The notes below the pieces were generated by a model. It saw only the letters and a list, made by a program, of their open reading frames with translations, did no database searches and had not been told where the DNA came from. A stretch of DNA of 64,000 nt from Bacteroidales bacterium. GTDB taxonomy: Bacteria > Bacteroidota > Bacteroidia > Bacteroidales > Bacteroidaceae. Shown here one piece after another: positions 9,335 through 18,473 of this stretch; within the stretch, counting starts at the first letter, position 1, and each line of letters starts with the position of its first letter. Made by a program: the position numbers and the translations under genes. The stretch is taken from the NCBI GenBank assembly GCA_012517855.1, contig JAAYUD010000082.1, positions 1-64,000 of the forward strand. Reading direction: 5' to 3'.

Positions 9335-10300
9335 TTATTCATTTGTCGTATCCGGATGAAGAGCAATATAACCGGCACCCAATAGACCTGCATTGCCCGA
9401 AAGCTTGGACGGAACAAAAGACACTTGTTTAATACTGATGGGTTGAGCCCACTTGCAAGCCTCGGTATAGATGTCGTTAACAAAAATCTTGGCAGGGCCA
9501 AAGACACCTCCGCCCCATACTATCTTTTCGGGATTCAATATACTAACAAGATTCGCTGCCCCCATTCCCCACATCTGTATGGCTTTTCGGATCACCGTTA
9601 TAGCTATCGGATCATTATCCGCATATACATCAAACACATCGTTCGTGGTGATTCTACTGATAGGCATCTGCCTCAACAGGCCTCTATACGTTTTGTTATC
9701 TCTCACGGCATCTCTCGCCCTGCAGCAAATACCGGATCCCGATGCATAATATTCAAAGCAGCCGGCAGCATCATAATCCGACTTATATGGAGGCTCCAAT
9801 GCCATCCATCCCGTCGCACCTATTATATTATCGGCACCATGAAGAGCTCTACCATCTATAATAATCCCTGCGCCGATACCCGTGCCGACAGCTATAAAGA
9901 TCACATTTTTGCATCCCTTGGCGGCACCTTGCCACATTTCGCCATGAACATAGCAAATACGGTCATTGTCGATATATACATTAATATTCGGATTGTCTAT
10001 AGCCGCACGAAGCACTTCCCTAAGAGGATAGTTTTGCCATCCCGGTATGTTGGGAGCCCAAACCCTACCGGTCTGAGGATTGGCATTCCCCGGTACACAA
10101 ACGCCAACGCTCTCTATTTCTATTTTATGGTACTTGGCTTTCATGATTAACCGCTTTAAATTTTCAGCGATCAATTTTCCAACATCGTTACCAACGCGTC
10201 CTTTCAATAAATTACGATGATTGAACATGATTTTACCATCTGCCGACATAATAGCGCTCGCTATTTTCGTTCCACCAATATCAAGTGCAATAACTGCCAT
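9335..10300 (-). CDS. ROK-family sugar kinase, probable GlcNAc-type kinase
   Basis: A 321-aa ROK kinase. It begins with the ATP-binding DIGGTKIASAIM motif. A central VGVCVPGNANPQTG and FIAVGTGIGAGIIIDG follow, then VWGGGVFG near the C-terminus. ROK kinases phosphorylate GlcNAc, ManNAc, glucose or related sugars. The usual zinc cluster CxCGxxGCxE is degenerate here: only GCFE remains after a DYDAA stretch. It is the first gene of the operon, behind a good promoter, and lies opposite nagA, which would use the GlcNAc-6-phosphate product. GlcNAc kinase is the best inference; ManNAc kinase is possible. Confidence 0.8.
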   Translation of the reverse strand: MAVIALDIGGTKIASAIMSADGKIMFNHRNLLKGRVGNDVGKLIAENLKRLIMKAKYHKIEIESVGVCVPGNANPQTGRVWAPNIPGWQNYPLREVLRAAIDNPNINVYIDNDRICYVHGEMWQGAAKGCKNVIFIAVGTGIGAGIIIDGRALHGADNIIGATGWMALEPPYKSDYDAAGCFEYYASGSGICCRARDAVRDNKTYRGLLRQMPISRITTNDVFDVYADNDPIAITVIRKAIQMWGMGAANLVSILNPEKIVWGGGVFGPAKIFVNDIYTEACKWAQPISIKQVSFVPSKLSGNAGLLGAGYIALHPDTTNE

Positions 10301-10391
10301 ATGAGTGTTTTTAAATTAGACTTTTGTTCATTACGGTTAATATGATAAAAGAACTTTCCGAGGGACTCATCTTTTCCCATTATCAATTAGA

Positions 10392-10424
10392 CAAATTTAT
10401 GTATAATATATATTTAGTATCAAA
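10392..10424 (-). promoter_or_regulatory. Bacteroidales promoter for the ROK-MFS-SIS-susCD-GH18 operon
   Basis: On the minus strand, TTTG (10424-10421), 21 nt, then TAAATTTG (10399-10392) match the TTTG and TAnnTTTG consensus. Transcription would start about 85 nt upstream of the ROK ATG. A second -7-like TATATTTG on the minus strand at 10547-10554 lacks a matching -33 element. Confidence 0.65.
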
Positions 10425-10790
10425 TTATCAATTCAGTATTTACACATAAAAATAGTTGTAATGCACTAACAAATTTTAATATCGCAAAGCGGTGCACCTT
10501 TTATCAAGCAATAAATACCTGAATATCAAATACAATACAAATAAAACAAATATAGGCAAGACGTTTCTTTGATGCATATTAACATATAATTAGAGTATAT
10601 GTGCAAACATACAACGTTTAAAAAATATAAATTAACGAATATCATTTATACAACGAAAGGCTTGTGTTTGCACATAAACATACTTGCCCAAAGAACGATA
10701 TTTTAATACAAAACAAATGGATCGATAAAAGTTTCCGACCTTTACTTTCGAGGGCTTTGCCTATAAGGCCTATCGTTTTCATACTGACGA

Positions 10791-10888
10791 TTCATTCGTT
10801 TGGTCGTGAGCATACACATGTTTGGTCACGACCATACACTTGTTTGCTCGTGACCAAACACGTGTTTCGTCGTGAGCAAACGAATGAA
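10791..10888. repeat. 22-bp-step palindromic element B (four tandem units)
   Basis: Four contiguous 22-bp units at 10799-10820, 10821-10842, 10843-10864 and 10865-10886 share at least 13 invariant positions (TTT start, TC at 6-7, GA at 10-11, CA at 13-14, AC at 16-17, TG end). Their semi-palindromic cores are centred at 10806.5, 10828.5, 10850.5 and 10872.5. A second short palindrome, clearest as ACACGTGT at 10858-10865, falls 11 bp off phase. The whole is also a 98-bp imperfect palindrome with perfect 12-bp outer arms (10791-10802 and 10877-10888). No coding function is supported. Confidence 0.85.
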
Positions 10889-11160
10889 AGTAAAGCACAG
10901 CATCAATGAGAGAGCCTTAAGTAACGCATGAAACATATTGATGACAAGAGATTTACATACGCAAGGCTACCATTATCACTTAAATATGTTTTATGCTCAT
11001 ATCGTTTCAATAAAATGACAAACGGATAGGCACACCGAACCAAGAATCATTCTGCACACAATGCTATTCTTTTATATAAAAAACGAGGGATTTTAAACAT
11101 TAAAATGTACTTACTAACTTTAAATATCTTATTATATGCCGTATTAATGATATTTATCAC

Positions 11161-11168
11161 TAATTTTG
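11161..11168 (+). promoter_or_regulatory. Probable -7 box for nagA
   Basis: TAATTTTG matches TAnnTTTG and lies 22 bp before the nagA ATG, giving a short leader. No clear TTTG is found 19-21 bp upstream, so the promoter may depend on an activator. Confidence 0.45.
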
Positions 11169-11190
11169 CAATAATAATAAATCTCCTATT

Positions 11191-12321
11191 ATGAAATATT
11201 TTAGTCTAACAAACGGTTCGGTCATTACAGGCGGAGAGATACTCCAGAATAAAGCGGTGATAGTGAAAAACGATAAAATTGTAGATATTGTTGATCAATG
11301 CTCTTTACCGCATGACATAGAAAAAATAGATTTAGGAGGTAATTATTTAGCACCGGGTTTTATCGACGTACAAGTAAATGGTGCCGGCGGAGCTTTCTTC
11401 GGAGGCGCCCCCACAGCAGACGGACTGGGCATCATGGAGAAAGCATTGCTCAAAGAAGGCACTACCGGATTCCTTGTTACTGCAGCCACCAATAAGTTCG
11501 AGGTTTACAGGCAGATGATACAGTATGCCCATGATCACAGAAAAGAAGCTTTAGGCAATTACCTGGGGCTGCACCTTGAAGGACCGTACATCAACCCCCG
11601 CAGCAAGGGAGCTCATCCTGTCGGCTTAATCAAAAAAGCAACTCTCGACGAAGTAAAGGCTTTGGTCGAATCGGGAGACGGCGAAATACGAGTCATGACC
11701 ATGGCGCCCGAACTGCAACCCGAAGAAGTCATTCGATACTTGGACGCGCAAGGCATTGTTATCTCCATAGGACATAGTGCGCCCACATACGACGAAGCCA
11801 TGCATTTCTTGACAGGACGCAAACGTATGGCAACGCATCTATACAACGGCATGCAACCCATGCATCACCGATACCCGGGGCTTATACCTGCCATATTCCG
11901 CGCTCGCCCTTTTACAGGAATAGTTGTAGACGGAATTCATGTTAGCTACCCGATGGTAAGATTGGCAAAACAAGTACTGGCTGATTCGCTGATGCTTGTC
12001 ACCGATGCAGTAACAACTTGCAAAACGGGAGCGTATCAACATACCCTTCGAAACGATCATTATGTAACAGTAGGAGCCGATGGGAAAGAAACCATATCGG
12101 GCTCGGCTCTCAGTATGCTCAAAGCAGTACAAAACTGCGTGGAGCATGTAGACATATCGCTTGCGGAAGCTGTGAATATGGCATCGCTTTACCCGGCTCA
12201 ATCGATAGGCCTAGCCGACAGAATAGGACAAATAAAGAAAGGCTTTGATGCCGACTTTATTGTTTTCGACAGCAATTTCCAGGTCTGCAAAGTCTGCCTG
12301 AAAGGGACATTTATGTGCTAG
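11191..12321 (+). CDS. nagA: N-acetylglucosamine-6-phosphate deacetylase
   Basis: NagA (376 aa) converts GlcNAc-6-phosphate to glucosamine-6-phosphate plus acetate in the cytoplasm. The amidohydrolase metal site is intact: Glu130 in HLEGPY, His195 in IGHSAPTYDEA and His216 in THLYNGM, with catalytic Asp272 in LVTDAV; His250 lies near the substrate site. Length matches the family. It is divergent from the ROK kinase that should supply its substrate and is followed after 23 bp by a regulator on the same strand. No nagB deaminase is present in the window, so the next step must be encoded elsewhere. Confidence 0.93.
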   Translation: MKYFSLTNGSVITGGEILQNKAVIVKNDKIVDIVDQCSLPHDIEKIDLGGNYLAPGFIDVQVNGAGGAFFGGAPTADGLGIMEKALLKEGTTGFLVTAATNKFEVYRQMIQYAHDHRKEALGNYLGLHLEGPYINPRSKGAHPVGLIKKATLDEVKALVESGDGEIRVMTMAPELQPEEVIRYLDAQGIVISIGHSAPTYDEAMHFLTGRKRMATHLYNGMQPMHHRYPGLIPAIFRARPFTGIVVDGIHVSYPMVRLAKQVLADSLMLVTDAVTTCKTGAYQHTLRNDHYVTVGADGKETISGSALSMLKAVQNCVEHVDISLAEAVNMASLYPAQSIGLADRIGQIKKGFDADFIVFDSNFQVCKVCLKGTFMC

Positions 12322-12344
12322 CAACATATATATTCTAATGTGCC

Positions 12345-15179
12345 ATGAAACAAACTTTTTCCTTCATACTCTTTATCCTTTTCTCGACATCGGCATTCTC
12401 TTCGTCTTTCATGCCGCTTGTACGACACTACTCAGTAAAGGATTATCAGGCTGACAATCAGAATTGGTCTGTTACTCAGGCTCACAATGGAGTAATGTAT
12501 TTCGGCAATTCGGGCGGATTGCTATCTTATGACGGCTATCAATGGAAACTGACAAAAGTTGCCGGAGGACAAATTGCACGCTCGGTATTTGCCGACGGGC
12601 AACGCATCTATGTCGGTTCTTTTGAAGAATTCGGCTATTTCGATACGGATCAATATGGACAATTAAAATACCATTCACTAAGCAGACTACTCAAGAACTG
12701 CCGAATGAGAAACGATGAAATATGGAAGATAGTCAAGGTAGGCAAGTCCATTTGCTTTCAGTCGTTCAGCACATGTTTCTATTATGATGGGAAAACTGTA
12801 AAGGCTTATCGCGATCGGTATTACGATCCACTGTTTCTATTTTCTTGTTTCGGCAAGATGTACGTACAGCTTATCAATAGCGGTTTTTCCATATTCAATG
12901 GACATTCTTATCGCATTGTTATACAGCGGTCTCAACTAAATAATTCGGACGTAGTAGCCGTTTGCCCCTACTACAACAAACTGATGCTGTTGGTTACAAA
13001 AAGCGGGAAAATATATGTCTACAATCCCAACAACAATAAGCTTTCGCCATTCAATACACAAATTGACGGTGACTTGGCAAAAGCGACAGTAAATAGAGCC
13101 TTGCTCACTAAAGACAATCTTTTGATTATCGGTACCATATCCGACGGATTGTATGCCATCCGTAAAGATGGAAGTCTACTGTGGCATTTCAATCGAAGCG
13201 AATCGCTAAGCAACAACACGGTGCTGGGTTTATGTTGCGATGCTAACAATAATATATGGGCAAGCCTGGATGATGGAATTGCCTTCATCGAATACAATTC
13301 TCCTCTGACCTTGCTTACGCCAAAGTACAATCAGCCCCCCATAGGGATGATTTATAGCATACTACATCAAAGCGACAAATTCTATTTAGCGACCAACCAG
13401 GCTTTATATACATTAAATACCAAATCCAACGATTTCAAAATTATTCCCAACTCCAATGGACAGAACTGGTACATTAATGAGTTTGACGGACAGATATTTG
13501 GCGGCAGCAACACCTATTGCACCCATTTAAAGAACGATATTGCCATACCGATCAATCAGACAACGGGCAGTACCTGCATCAAAAAGTGTACGATCAACGG
13601 AAAAGAGATATTGCTCAATTCAACTTATGCCGGGCTCGAAGTATTCGTAAAAAACAGCTCGAAGCAATGGCTATGGAGCCATAACATAACAGGATTTTCC
13701 AATCCCATCAGGCATTTTGAGGTTGATACGGATGGTTCCATTTGGCTCACCCATATGTATAAAGGCGCCTATCATTTGTGGTTGACAGATAATCTTCGGG
13801 CCGTTCGATATGCCAAGTACTTCGACACTCTGAATGGTACGGACGAAGGGCATATCCATGTGATGAAAATTCAAGGGGACATTGTCTTATCCAATGAACA
13901 ATCGGCTTATGTTTATTCGAACATCAAACACGCCCTCGTTCCGTTTACGCAACTCAACAAACTACTCCCCGAGCCGAATAATATATTGGGAGCCGCAGAG
14001 GTAAATGGTCACCTCTTTTGGCTAATCACCTCCAAAGGATATGTATTGGTAGATGGTTACGAAGGCCAGTTCCGAATCAAAGCTTATATACCCTTTTCCA
14101 AGTTCGATAGCTCGATACACAACGAAAGTTCGGTATTCGTAGATAAAGAGGGCAACTCTTATTTCAATCTGAACAACGGTTTCGCTCATTATGACTTAAA
14201 AAACAGAGACAATAGCCCGAAACTATTTAAAATGAGTATCGAACAAATAGAATGCTTCAACAATAAAAGAGAATCTATTTTCCTTCCAATCAATAAAGAT
14301 GGGGAAGTAAGCTTTTCATATAGGGAAGTTTCTTTCAGGTTGCTTATGCCCCATTACGATCTCACTCCCTACATGATACACTACTCTATAAAAGGAAGTG
14401 GGCTCAATTTGGAAACCGACTCTTACGACCCCGTGATGCACTACGGAAACTTAGATTATGGCACATACGACTTTTCGGCGGTAATATACAACGATCTGAA
14501 TCAGAAGATTGGAGAGGTGAATTATCATTTCATCATAAACCGCCCGTTCTACCTCTCATGGTTGGCCATCTGTTTTTACATCATTCTGCTTGGTACAGCT
14601 ATCTATTACATCAGCAGATGGAGACTGCACCATTTGATGAAAAAAGAAAAAGAGGCCTACGAAATAGAGCAATCCAAACAGAAACTAAAAATGCACGAAC
14701 AAGAATTGCTCATCGCCGAACAAAACAAAAAGCTTTTGGAGTCCGAGATATCACTCAAAAGTAAAGACTTGGCGAGTATGGCAATGGGTATTATAGCCAA
14801 GAACAATATGCTCGAAGAACTCCGGTCTATGATTCAAGAGCAATTGAATAAGGGTACGACGACAAACAAATTTATGAAACAACTACTCATCAAAATAAGT
14901 GAAGACATAGAGAACAAAGAATTTTGGGAGTTGTTTCAGCAGAACTTCGATTTGATACATGCCAATTTCTTCCGCCATCTACGCGAAAGGTACCCCGAAC
15001 TTACGCCAACCGATCTCCGCTTCTGTGCATTGCTTCGTCTGAATCTCACAACAAAAGATATTGCACAGATAAACAATTTAACGGTTCGAGGAGTCGAAGC
15101 TGCCCGATATAGGATTCGCAAAAAGCTAAACATTGCTGAAGAAGACAGCTTGGTCGACTTCTTGATCGACCTGGTATAA
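12345..15179 (+). CDS. Membrane-spanning beta-propeller/Y_Y_Y sensor with LuxR-like HTH
   Basis: A 944-aa one-component sensor-regulator. It has a signal peptide (about 1-20), then a long periplasmic region of propeller-like repeats (NNIWASLDDGIAFIEYN, DGSIWLTHM) and a Y_Y_Y-type domain (about 655-730). A membrane helix follows (about 735-757), then a coiled coil (about 760-810) and a C-terminal HTH (about 886-928, PTDLRFCALLRLNLTTKDIA and VRGVEAARYRIRKKL). There is no histidine-kinase or receiver domain, unlike hybrid two-component polysaccharide sensors. It probably senses a glycan in the periplasm and acts on DNA from the membrane. It could serve the chitin locus behind nagA or the adjacent susC locus 211 bp downstream. 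Confidence 0.8.
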   Translation: MKQTFSFILFILFSTSAFSSSFMPLVRHYSVKDYQADNQNWSVTQAHNGVMYFGNSGGLLSYDGYQWKLTKVAGGQIARSVFADGQRIYVGSFEEFGYFDTDQYGQLKYHSLSRLLKNCRMRNDEIWKIVKVGKSICFQSFSTCFYYDGKTVKAYRDRYYDPLFLFSCFGKMYVQLINSGFSIFNGHSYRIVIQRSQLNNSDVVAVCPYYNKLMLLVTKSGKIYVYNPNNNKLSPFNTQIDGDLAKATVNRALLTKDNLLIIGTISDGLYAIRKDGSLLWHFNRSESLSNNTVLGLCCDANNNIWASLDDGIAFIEYNSPLTLLTPKYNQPPIGMIYSILHQSDKFYLATNQALYTLNTKSNDFKIIPNSNGQNWYINEFDGQIFGGSNTYCTHLKNDIAIPINQTTGSTCIKKCTINGKEILLNSTYAGLEVFVKNSSKQWLWSHNITGFSNPIRHFEVDTDGSIWLTHMYKGAYHLWLTDNLRAVRYAKYFDTLNGTDEGHIHVMKIQGDIVLSNEQSAYVYSNIKHALVPFTQLNKLLPEPNNILGAAEVNGHLFWLITSKGYVLVDGYEGQFRIKAYIPFSKFDSSIHNESSVFVDKEGNSYFNLNNGFAHYDLKNRDNSPKLFKMSIEQIECFNNKRESIFLPINKDGEVSFSYREVSFRLLMPHYDLTPYMIHYSIKGSGLNLETDSYDPVMHYGNLDYGTYDFSAVIYNDLNQKIGEVNYHFIINRPFYLSWLAICFYIILLGTAIYYISRWRLHHLMKKEKEAYEIEQSKQKLKMHEQELLIAEQNKKLLESEISLKSKDLASMAMGIIAKNNMLEELRSMIQEQLNKGTTTNKFMKQLLIKISEDIENKEFWELFQQNFDLIHANFFRHLRERYPELTPTDLRFCALLRLNLTTKDIAQINNLTVRGVEAARYRIRKKLNIAEEDSLVDFLIDLV

Positions 15180-15269
15180 GCACTATTCCGTAGTAGTCTA
15201 TTCATCCAAAACATAGATTATATAACATTAATTTACAGTATATTAAATGATATTGCAGTAGTAAAGACG

Positions 15270-15306
15270 TAGTACGTTAATAAAACATTTTTATCAAAAC
15301 GTACTA
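15270..15306 (+). promoter_or_regulatory. Two-step hairpin upstream of the second susC
   Basis: A stem of 9 bp (TAGTACGTT at 15270-15278 with its complement at 15298-15306) encloses a second 6-bp stem, ATAAAA at 15280-15285 and TTTTAT at 15289-15294. It lies about 85 bp before the susC ATG. It could be an operator, a leader-RNA structure or the terminator of the upstream regulator. No TAnnTTTG box was found in this gap. Confidence 0.4.
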
Positions 15307-15390
15307 TCGTGATACTGTCTTTTTTGGTGCATCTATTGTTTTTGTATTCATTTGCATCAGAAAACTTTTTATAAACTTTAAATTAATAAC

Positions 15391-18300
15391 ATGAAAGAAA
15401 AATTCATTATTCTCTTTTCTGCGTTATTGATGTTTGCCAATCTAGTTTTTGCGCAATCTACAATAACAGTAACGGGTACTGTACTCGAAGAAGGTACAAA
15501 TGAGCCCATCATTGGAGCCAATGTCCTTGTAAAGGGGACAACTAACGGAACCGCATCCGATTTGAACGGTAAATATACCCTACGCAATGTTCCTTCTAAC
15601 GGAACTTTGGTAATCAGTTACATAGGTATGAAATCAACAGAAGTATCGGTCAATAATCGGCAAATAATTAATATCACTTTATCAGCCGACGTACATCAAC
15701 TTAATGATGTAGTAGTCATCGGTTATGGTACCAGCAAAGCCAAAGACCTGACATCTCCTATTTCAGTAGTCAAAGGAGAAGAGATCAGAGACATTGCCAC
15801 CAGTTCTCCGATGTCGGCACTGCAAGGTAAAGTTCCCGGATTGTCTATTGTCAATTCAAATGCTCCGGGTGCAGGGCCTACGGTAACGATCCGCGGTTTA
15901 GGTTCTTTCAACGGTTCCTCTCCTCTTTATGTAGTGGATGGTATGTTCTACAACGACATCACTTTCTTGAATAATAGTGATATTCAAGAGATTTCTGTTT
16001 TAAAAGATGCATCGGCAGCTGCTATCTATGGTGTTCGGGCTGCCAACGGCGTCGTTATCGTTACAACTAAAAAGGGATTCAAAAATCAGAAACCCAAAGT
16101 AAGTTATGAAGGGTATGTCGGCATACAACATGCGTCTAATGTATTGAAGATGGCTAATTCTCAGGAATATGCCACCATGATGATGGAAGCCGACTACAAC
16201 ACCTATTCTTCTTATATGAAAAACTCTATCGACCTCTTTGGAGGAAGTTATGCCGATAGCGATTTCCATAATTGGACATACGGAGCCAATACCGATTGGT
16301 ACAAACAACTTCTCCGTACAGCTACCATCACCAACCATAGTTTGAGCATAAGCGGAGGTTCGGACAAAGCATCTTATGCAATCGGCTTCAACTACCTATA
16401 CCAAGATGGTATTATGGACTGTACGAACAATTACAAACGTTTGAACTTCCATGCCAACTTGGATTATGACGTATACAATTGGTTGAAAGTAGGAGCCAGT
16501 TTCGTAACAAGCAATTCGAATCAACGGAGTCCCAACAACTCGGCTTGGCAGCAGGCTTTCAACATTCCGTCAATCATTCCGGTTTACTCGGACAAGAACA
16601 CCGATGCTACTCCAGACAAATATGCATCTCCTTCTCAAGTTGGATTTACGTCGAACTTCAACAACCCGATCGCTACGGCGAACTATTACAACAGTAAGAA
16701 CGAAACATTCCAGGTGTTACCTACTTTCTACGCCGAAATAGGTCTTATCCCGAACAAGTTGAAGTTCAGAACTCAGTTCAGCCAAAGTTTCTCGCTCACA
16801 AACAGTCGTGTATTTATACCTTCTTATTATGTTAGTTCGTGGCAGCAGTCTTCTCAGTCTTCTTTGACTAAGTCAGACAATAAATACTACAACTACATCT
16901 TAGACAACACACTGACTTATCAGGACTCTTTCGGCAATCACAACATTACTGCCATGATCGGTCAGTCGAGCCGCGAAGAGAACTATCGCCTCCTCTCAGG
17001 AACCGCAACCAATGTGCCCGATTTGCGTGAAGAGTATCTTTATCTGACTAACGGAAATACAACAGGACGTACTGTTAGTGATGGTGGTACCACCTATCGT
17101 GGTTTGTCTTATTTCGCCAGACTACAATACAACTATGCCGACAAATATTTATTGAGTGCTACAATGCGTGCCGACGGTTCTTCCAAGTACAACAATAAAT
17201 GGGGCTACTTCCCATCTGTAGGTCTTGGTTGGGTCATGAGCAATGAGAACTTCATGAAAGATATCAAAGCGATAAACTACTTGAAGCTTCGTGCTAGCTG
17301 GGGTAAACTTGGTAATGACAACATTGCTGCAAGCGATGGTTACGCAGGACTATTACAGGGGAAAAATGATTATAACGGCGTTTATGGCAATACAACCGTA
17401 CCAGGATATTATTACGACGGTTCATTCAGCTGGCTAAGCTGGGAAGTTGTCGAAGAATTCAATGCAGGCTTCAACTTTACGACATTAAATAATCGTTTAT
17501 CTGTCGATTTGGATTACTTCAACCGTACTACCAACAATGCGGTTATCAGCACGACACTGCCATTAAGCAATAGCACATTGGCCGGAAACAATGGTAAGAT
17601 CAATAACCAAGGTTTTGAACTATCACTGAATTGGACCGATAAAGTAGGAAAAGATTTCCGTTATAACGTAGGTCTGAATATGTCAACTCTGAGAAATCGT
17701 GTTCGCAGTCTAAACGGAGCTCCTTACATATACGGCGGAAGTGCCGAAAACCGCACCATCGATATGGTAGGTAAGCCTATGAATTCATATTATGGCTATA
17801 AAGTAGCCGGTATCTATCAGACAGCTGCCGAAATAGCTAACGATCCTGTTGCACAAAACATCATCGCTTCGGGTATCACGCTCGAACCGGGCGACTTCAA
17901 ATACAAAGATGTAAATGGCGACAAGATGGTAGACGATAAAGACCGGGTTACATTGGGTTCGAACATTCCGAAGCTATCTTATGGATTGAATGCAGGTTTC
18001 CAATACAAGAATTTGGAATTCAGCATGGCATTGGCCGGTGTAATGGGCAATAAGATCTATAATAGAAAACGCGGTCTGCGTTATGCTCAAACCAACTACA
18101 ACTTCGACTACGATATGTACAAGAACAGATGGCATGGCGAAGGAACATCCAACAGCTATCCTTCTGCAAAAGCACTAACCAAAGGTTGGAACGTAAGCCA
18201 CACCAGCGACTTTTATGTAGAAAGCGGCTCGTATTTCAGAATCCAAAATTTGCAATTGGCCTACAACTTCAGAAATATTAGAATGGGTGGTTTCATCATA

Positions 18301-18453
18301 CCAAATATCCGTATGAGTGTTAATGCAGAGAACCCACTGACAGTGTTCAACGCAAACAGTTTCACTCCAGAAGTAACTAATTCCAATGGGTGGGATACCG
18401 AAGTATACCCCATGTCATCAACATATACTTTCGGTCTCCGCATTGATTTCTAA
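15391..18453 (+). CDS. SusC-type TonB-dependent transporter (beta-glucan locus)
   Basis: A 1020-aa SusC/RagA homologue. Its signal peptide ends at LVFA before Gln-Ser. A carboxypeptidase-regulatory-like domain (about 27-105) and TonB-box region (LNDVVVIGYGTSK) follow, then the plug (GKVPGLSI, LYVVDGMFYN, DASAAAIYGVRAANGVV) and the barrel ending in YTFGLRIDF. It is expected to import glucan oligosaccharides with the SusD encoded 20 bp downstream. Unlike the first locus, it starts a transcription unit behind a 211-bp gap with a hairpin. Confidence 0.95.
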   Translation: MKEKFIILFSALLMFANLVFAQSTITVTGTVLEEGTNEPIIGANVLVKGTTNGTASDLNGKYTLRNVPSNGTLVISYIGMKSTEVSVNNRQIINITLSADVHQLNDVVVIGYGTSKAKDLTSPISVVKGEEIRDIATSSPMSALQGKVPGLSIVNSNAPGAGPTVTIRGLGSFNGSSPLYVVDGMFYNDITFLNNSDIQEISVLKDASAAAIYGVRAANGVVIVTTKKGFKNQKPKVSYEGYVGIQHASNVLKMANSQEYATMMMEADYNTYSSYMKNSIDLFGGSYADSDFHNWTYGANTDWYKQLLRTATITNHSLSISGGSDKASYAIGFNYLYQDGIMDCTNNYKRLNFHANLDYDVYNWLKVGASFVTSNSNQRSPNNSAWQQAFNIPSIIPVYSDKNTDATPDKYASPSQVGFTSNFNNPIATANYYNSKNETFQVLPTFYAEIGLIPNKLKFRTQFSQSFSLTNSRVFIPSYYVSSWQQSSQSSLTKSDNKYYNYILDNTLTYQDSFGNHNITAMIGQSSREENYRLLSGTATNVPDLREEYLYLTNGNTTGRTVSDGGTTYRGLSYFARLQYNYADKYLLSATMRADGSSKYNNKWGYFPSVGLGWVMSNENFMKDIKAINYLKLRASWGKLGNDNIAASDGYAGLLQGKNDYNGVYGNTTVPGYYYDGSFSWLSWEVVEEFNAGFNFTTLNNRLSVDLDYFNRTTNNAVISTTLPLSNSTLAGNNGKINNQGFELSLNWTDKVGKDFRYNVGLNMSTLRNRVRSLNGAPYIYGGSAENRTIDMVGKPMNSYYGYKVAGIYQTAAEIANDPVAQNIIASGITLEPGDFKYKDVNGDKMVDDKDRVTLGSNIPKLSYGLNAGFQYKNLEFSMALAGVMGNKIYNRKRGLRYAQTNYNFDYDMYKNRWHGEGTSNSYPSAKALTKGWNVSHTSDFYVESGSYFRIQNLQLAYNFRNIRMGGFIIPNIRMSVNAENPLTVFNANSFTPEVTNSNGWDTEVYPMSSTYTFGLRIDF

Positions 18454-18473
18454 CCTATTAAAGTAATAATAAC

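Larger units (their letters stand above)
10301..11190. other. 890-bp divergent intergenic region of the chitin/GlcNAc locus
   Basis: This gap separates the divergent ROK and nagA transcription units. It holds a minus-strand promoter at 10392-10424, a plus-strand -7 box at 11161-11168, and the four-unit 22-bp palindromic element at 10791-10888. Imperfect inverted arms at 10928-10940 and 10984-10996 (12 of 13 matching) could form a long-loop hairpin. The rest is AT-rich with no convincing coding signal. It is unusually long for a divergent promoter region. Confidence 0.7.

Noticed and set aside
9319-9507. Longer N-terminus for the MFS transporter
   Set aside because: It would overlap the ROK gene by 173 bp and add residues that do not fit a transporter start; the ATG at 9318 or 9342 is better.
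10799-10886. Possible CRISPR array
   Set aside because: Units of 22 bp are contiguous with no separate variable spacers and there are no cas genes.
10664-10909. 81-codon plus-strand frame across the 22-bp element
   Set aside because: Its sequence is just the translated repeat units, with no start signal or protein-like composition.
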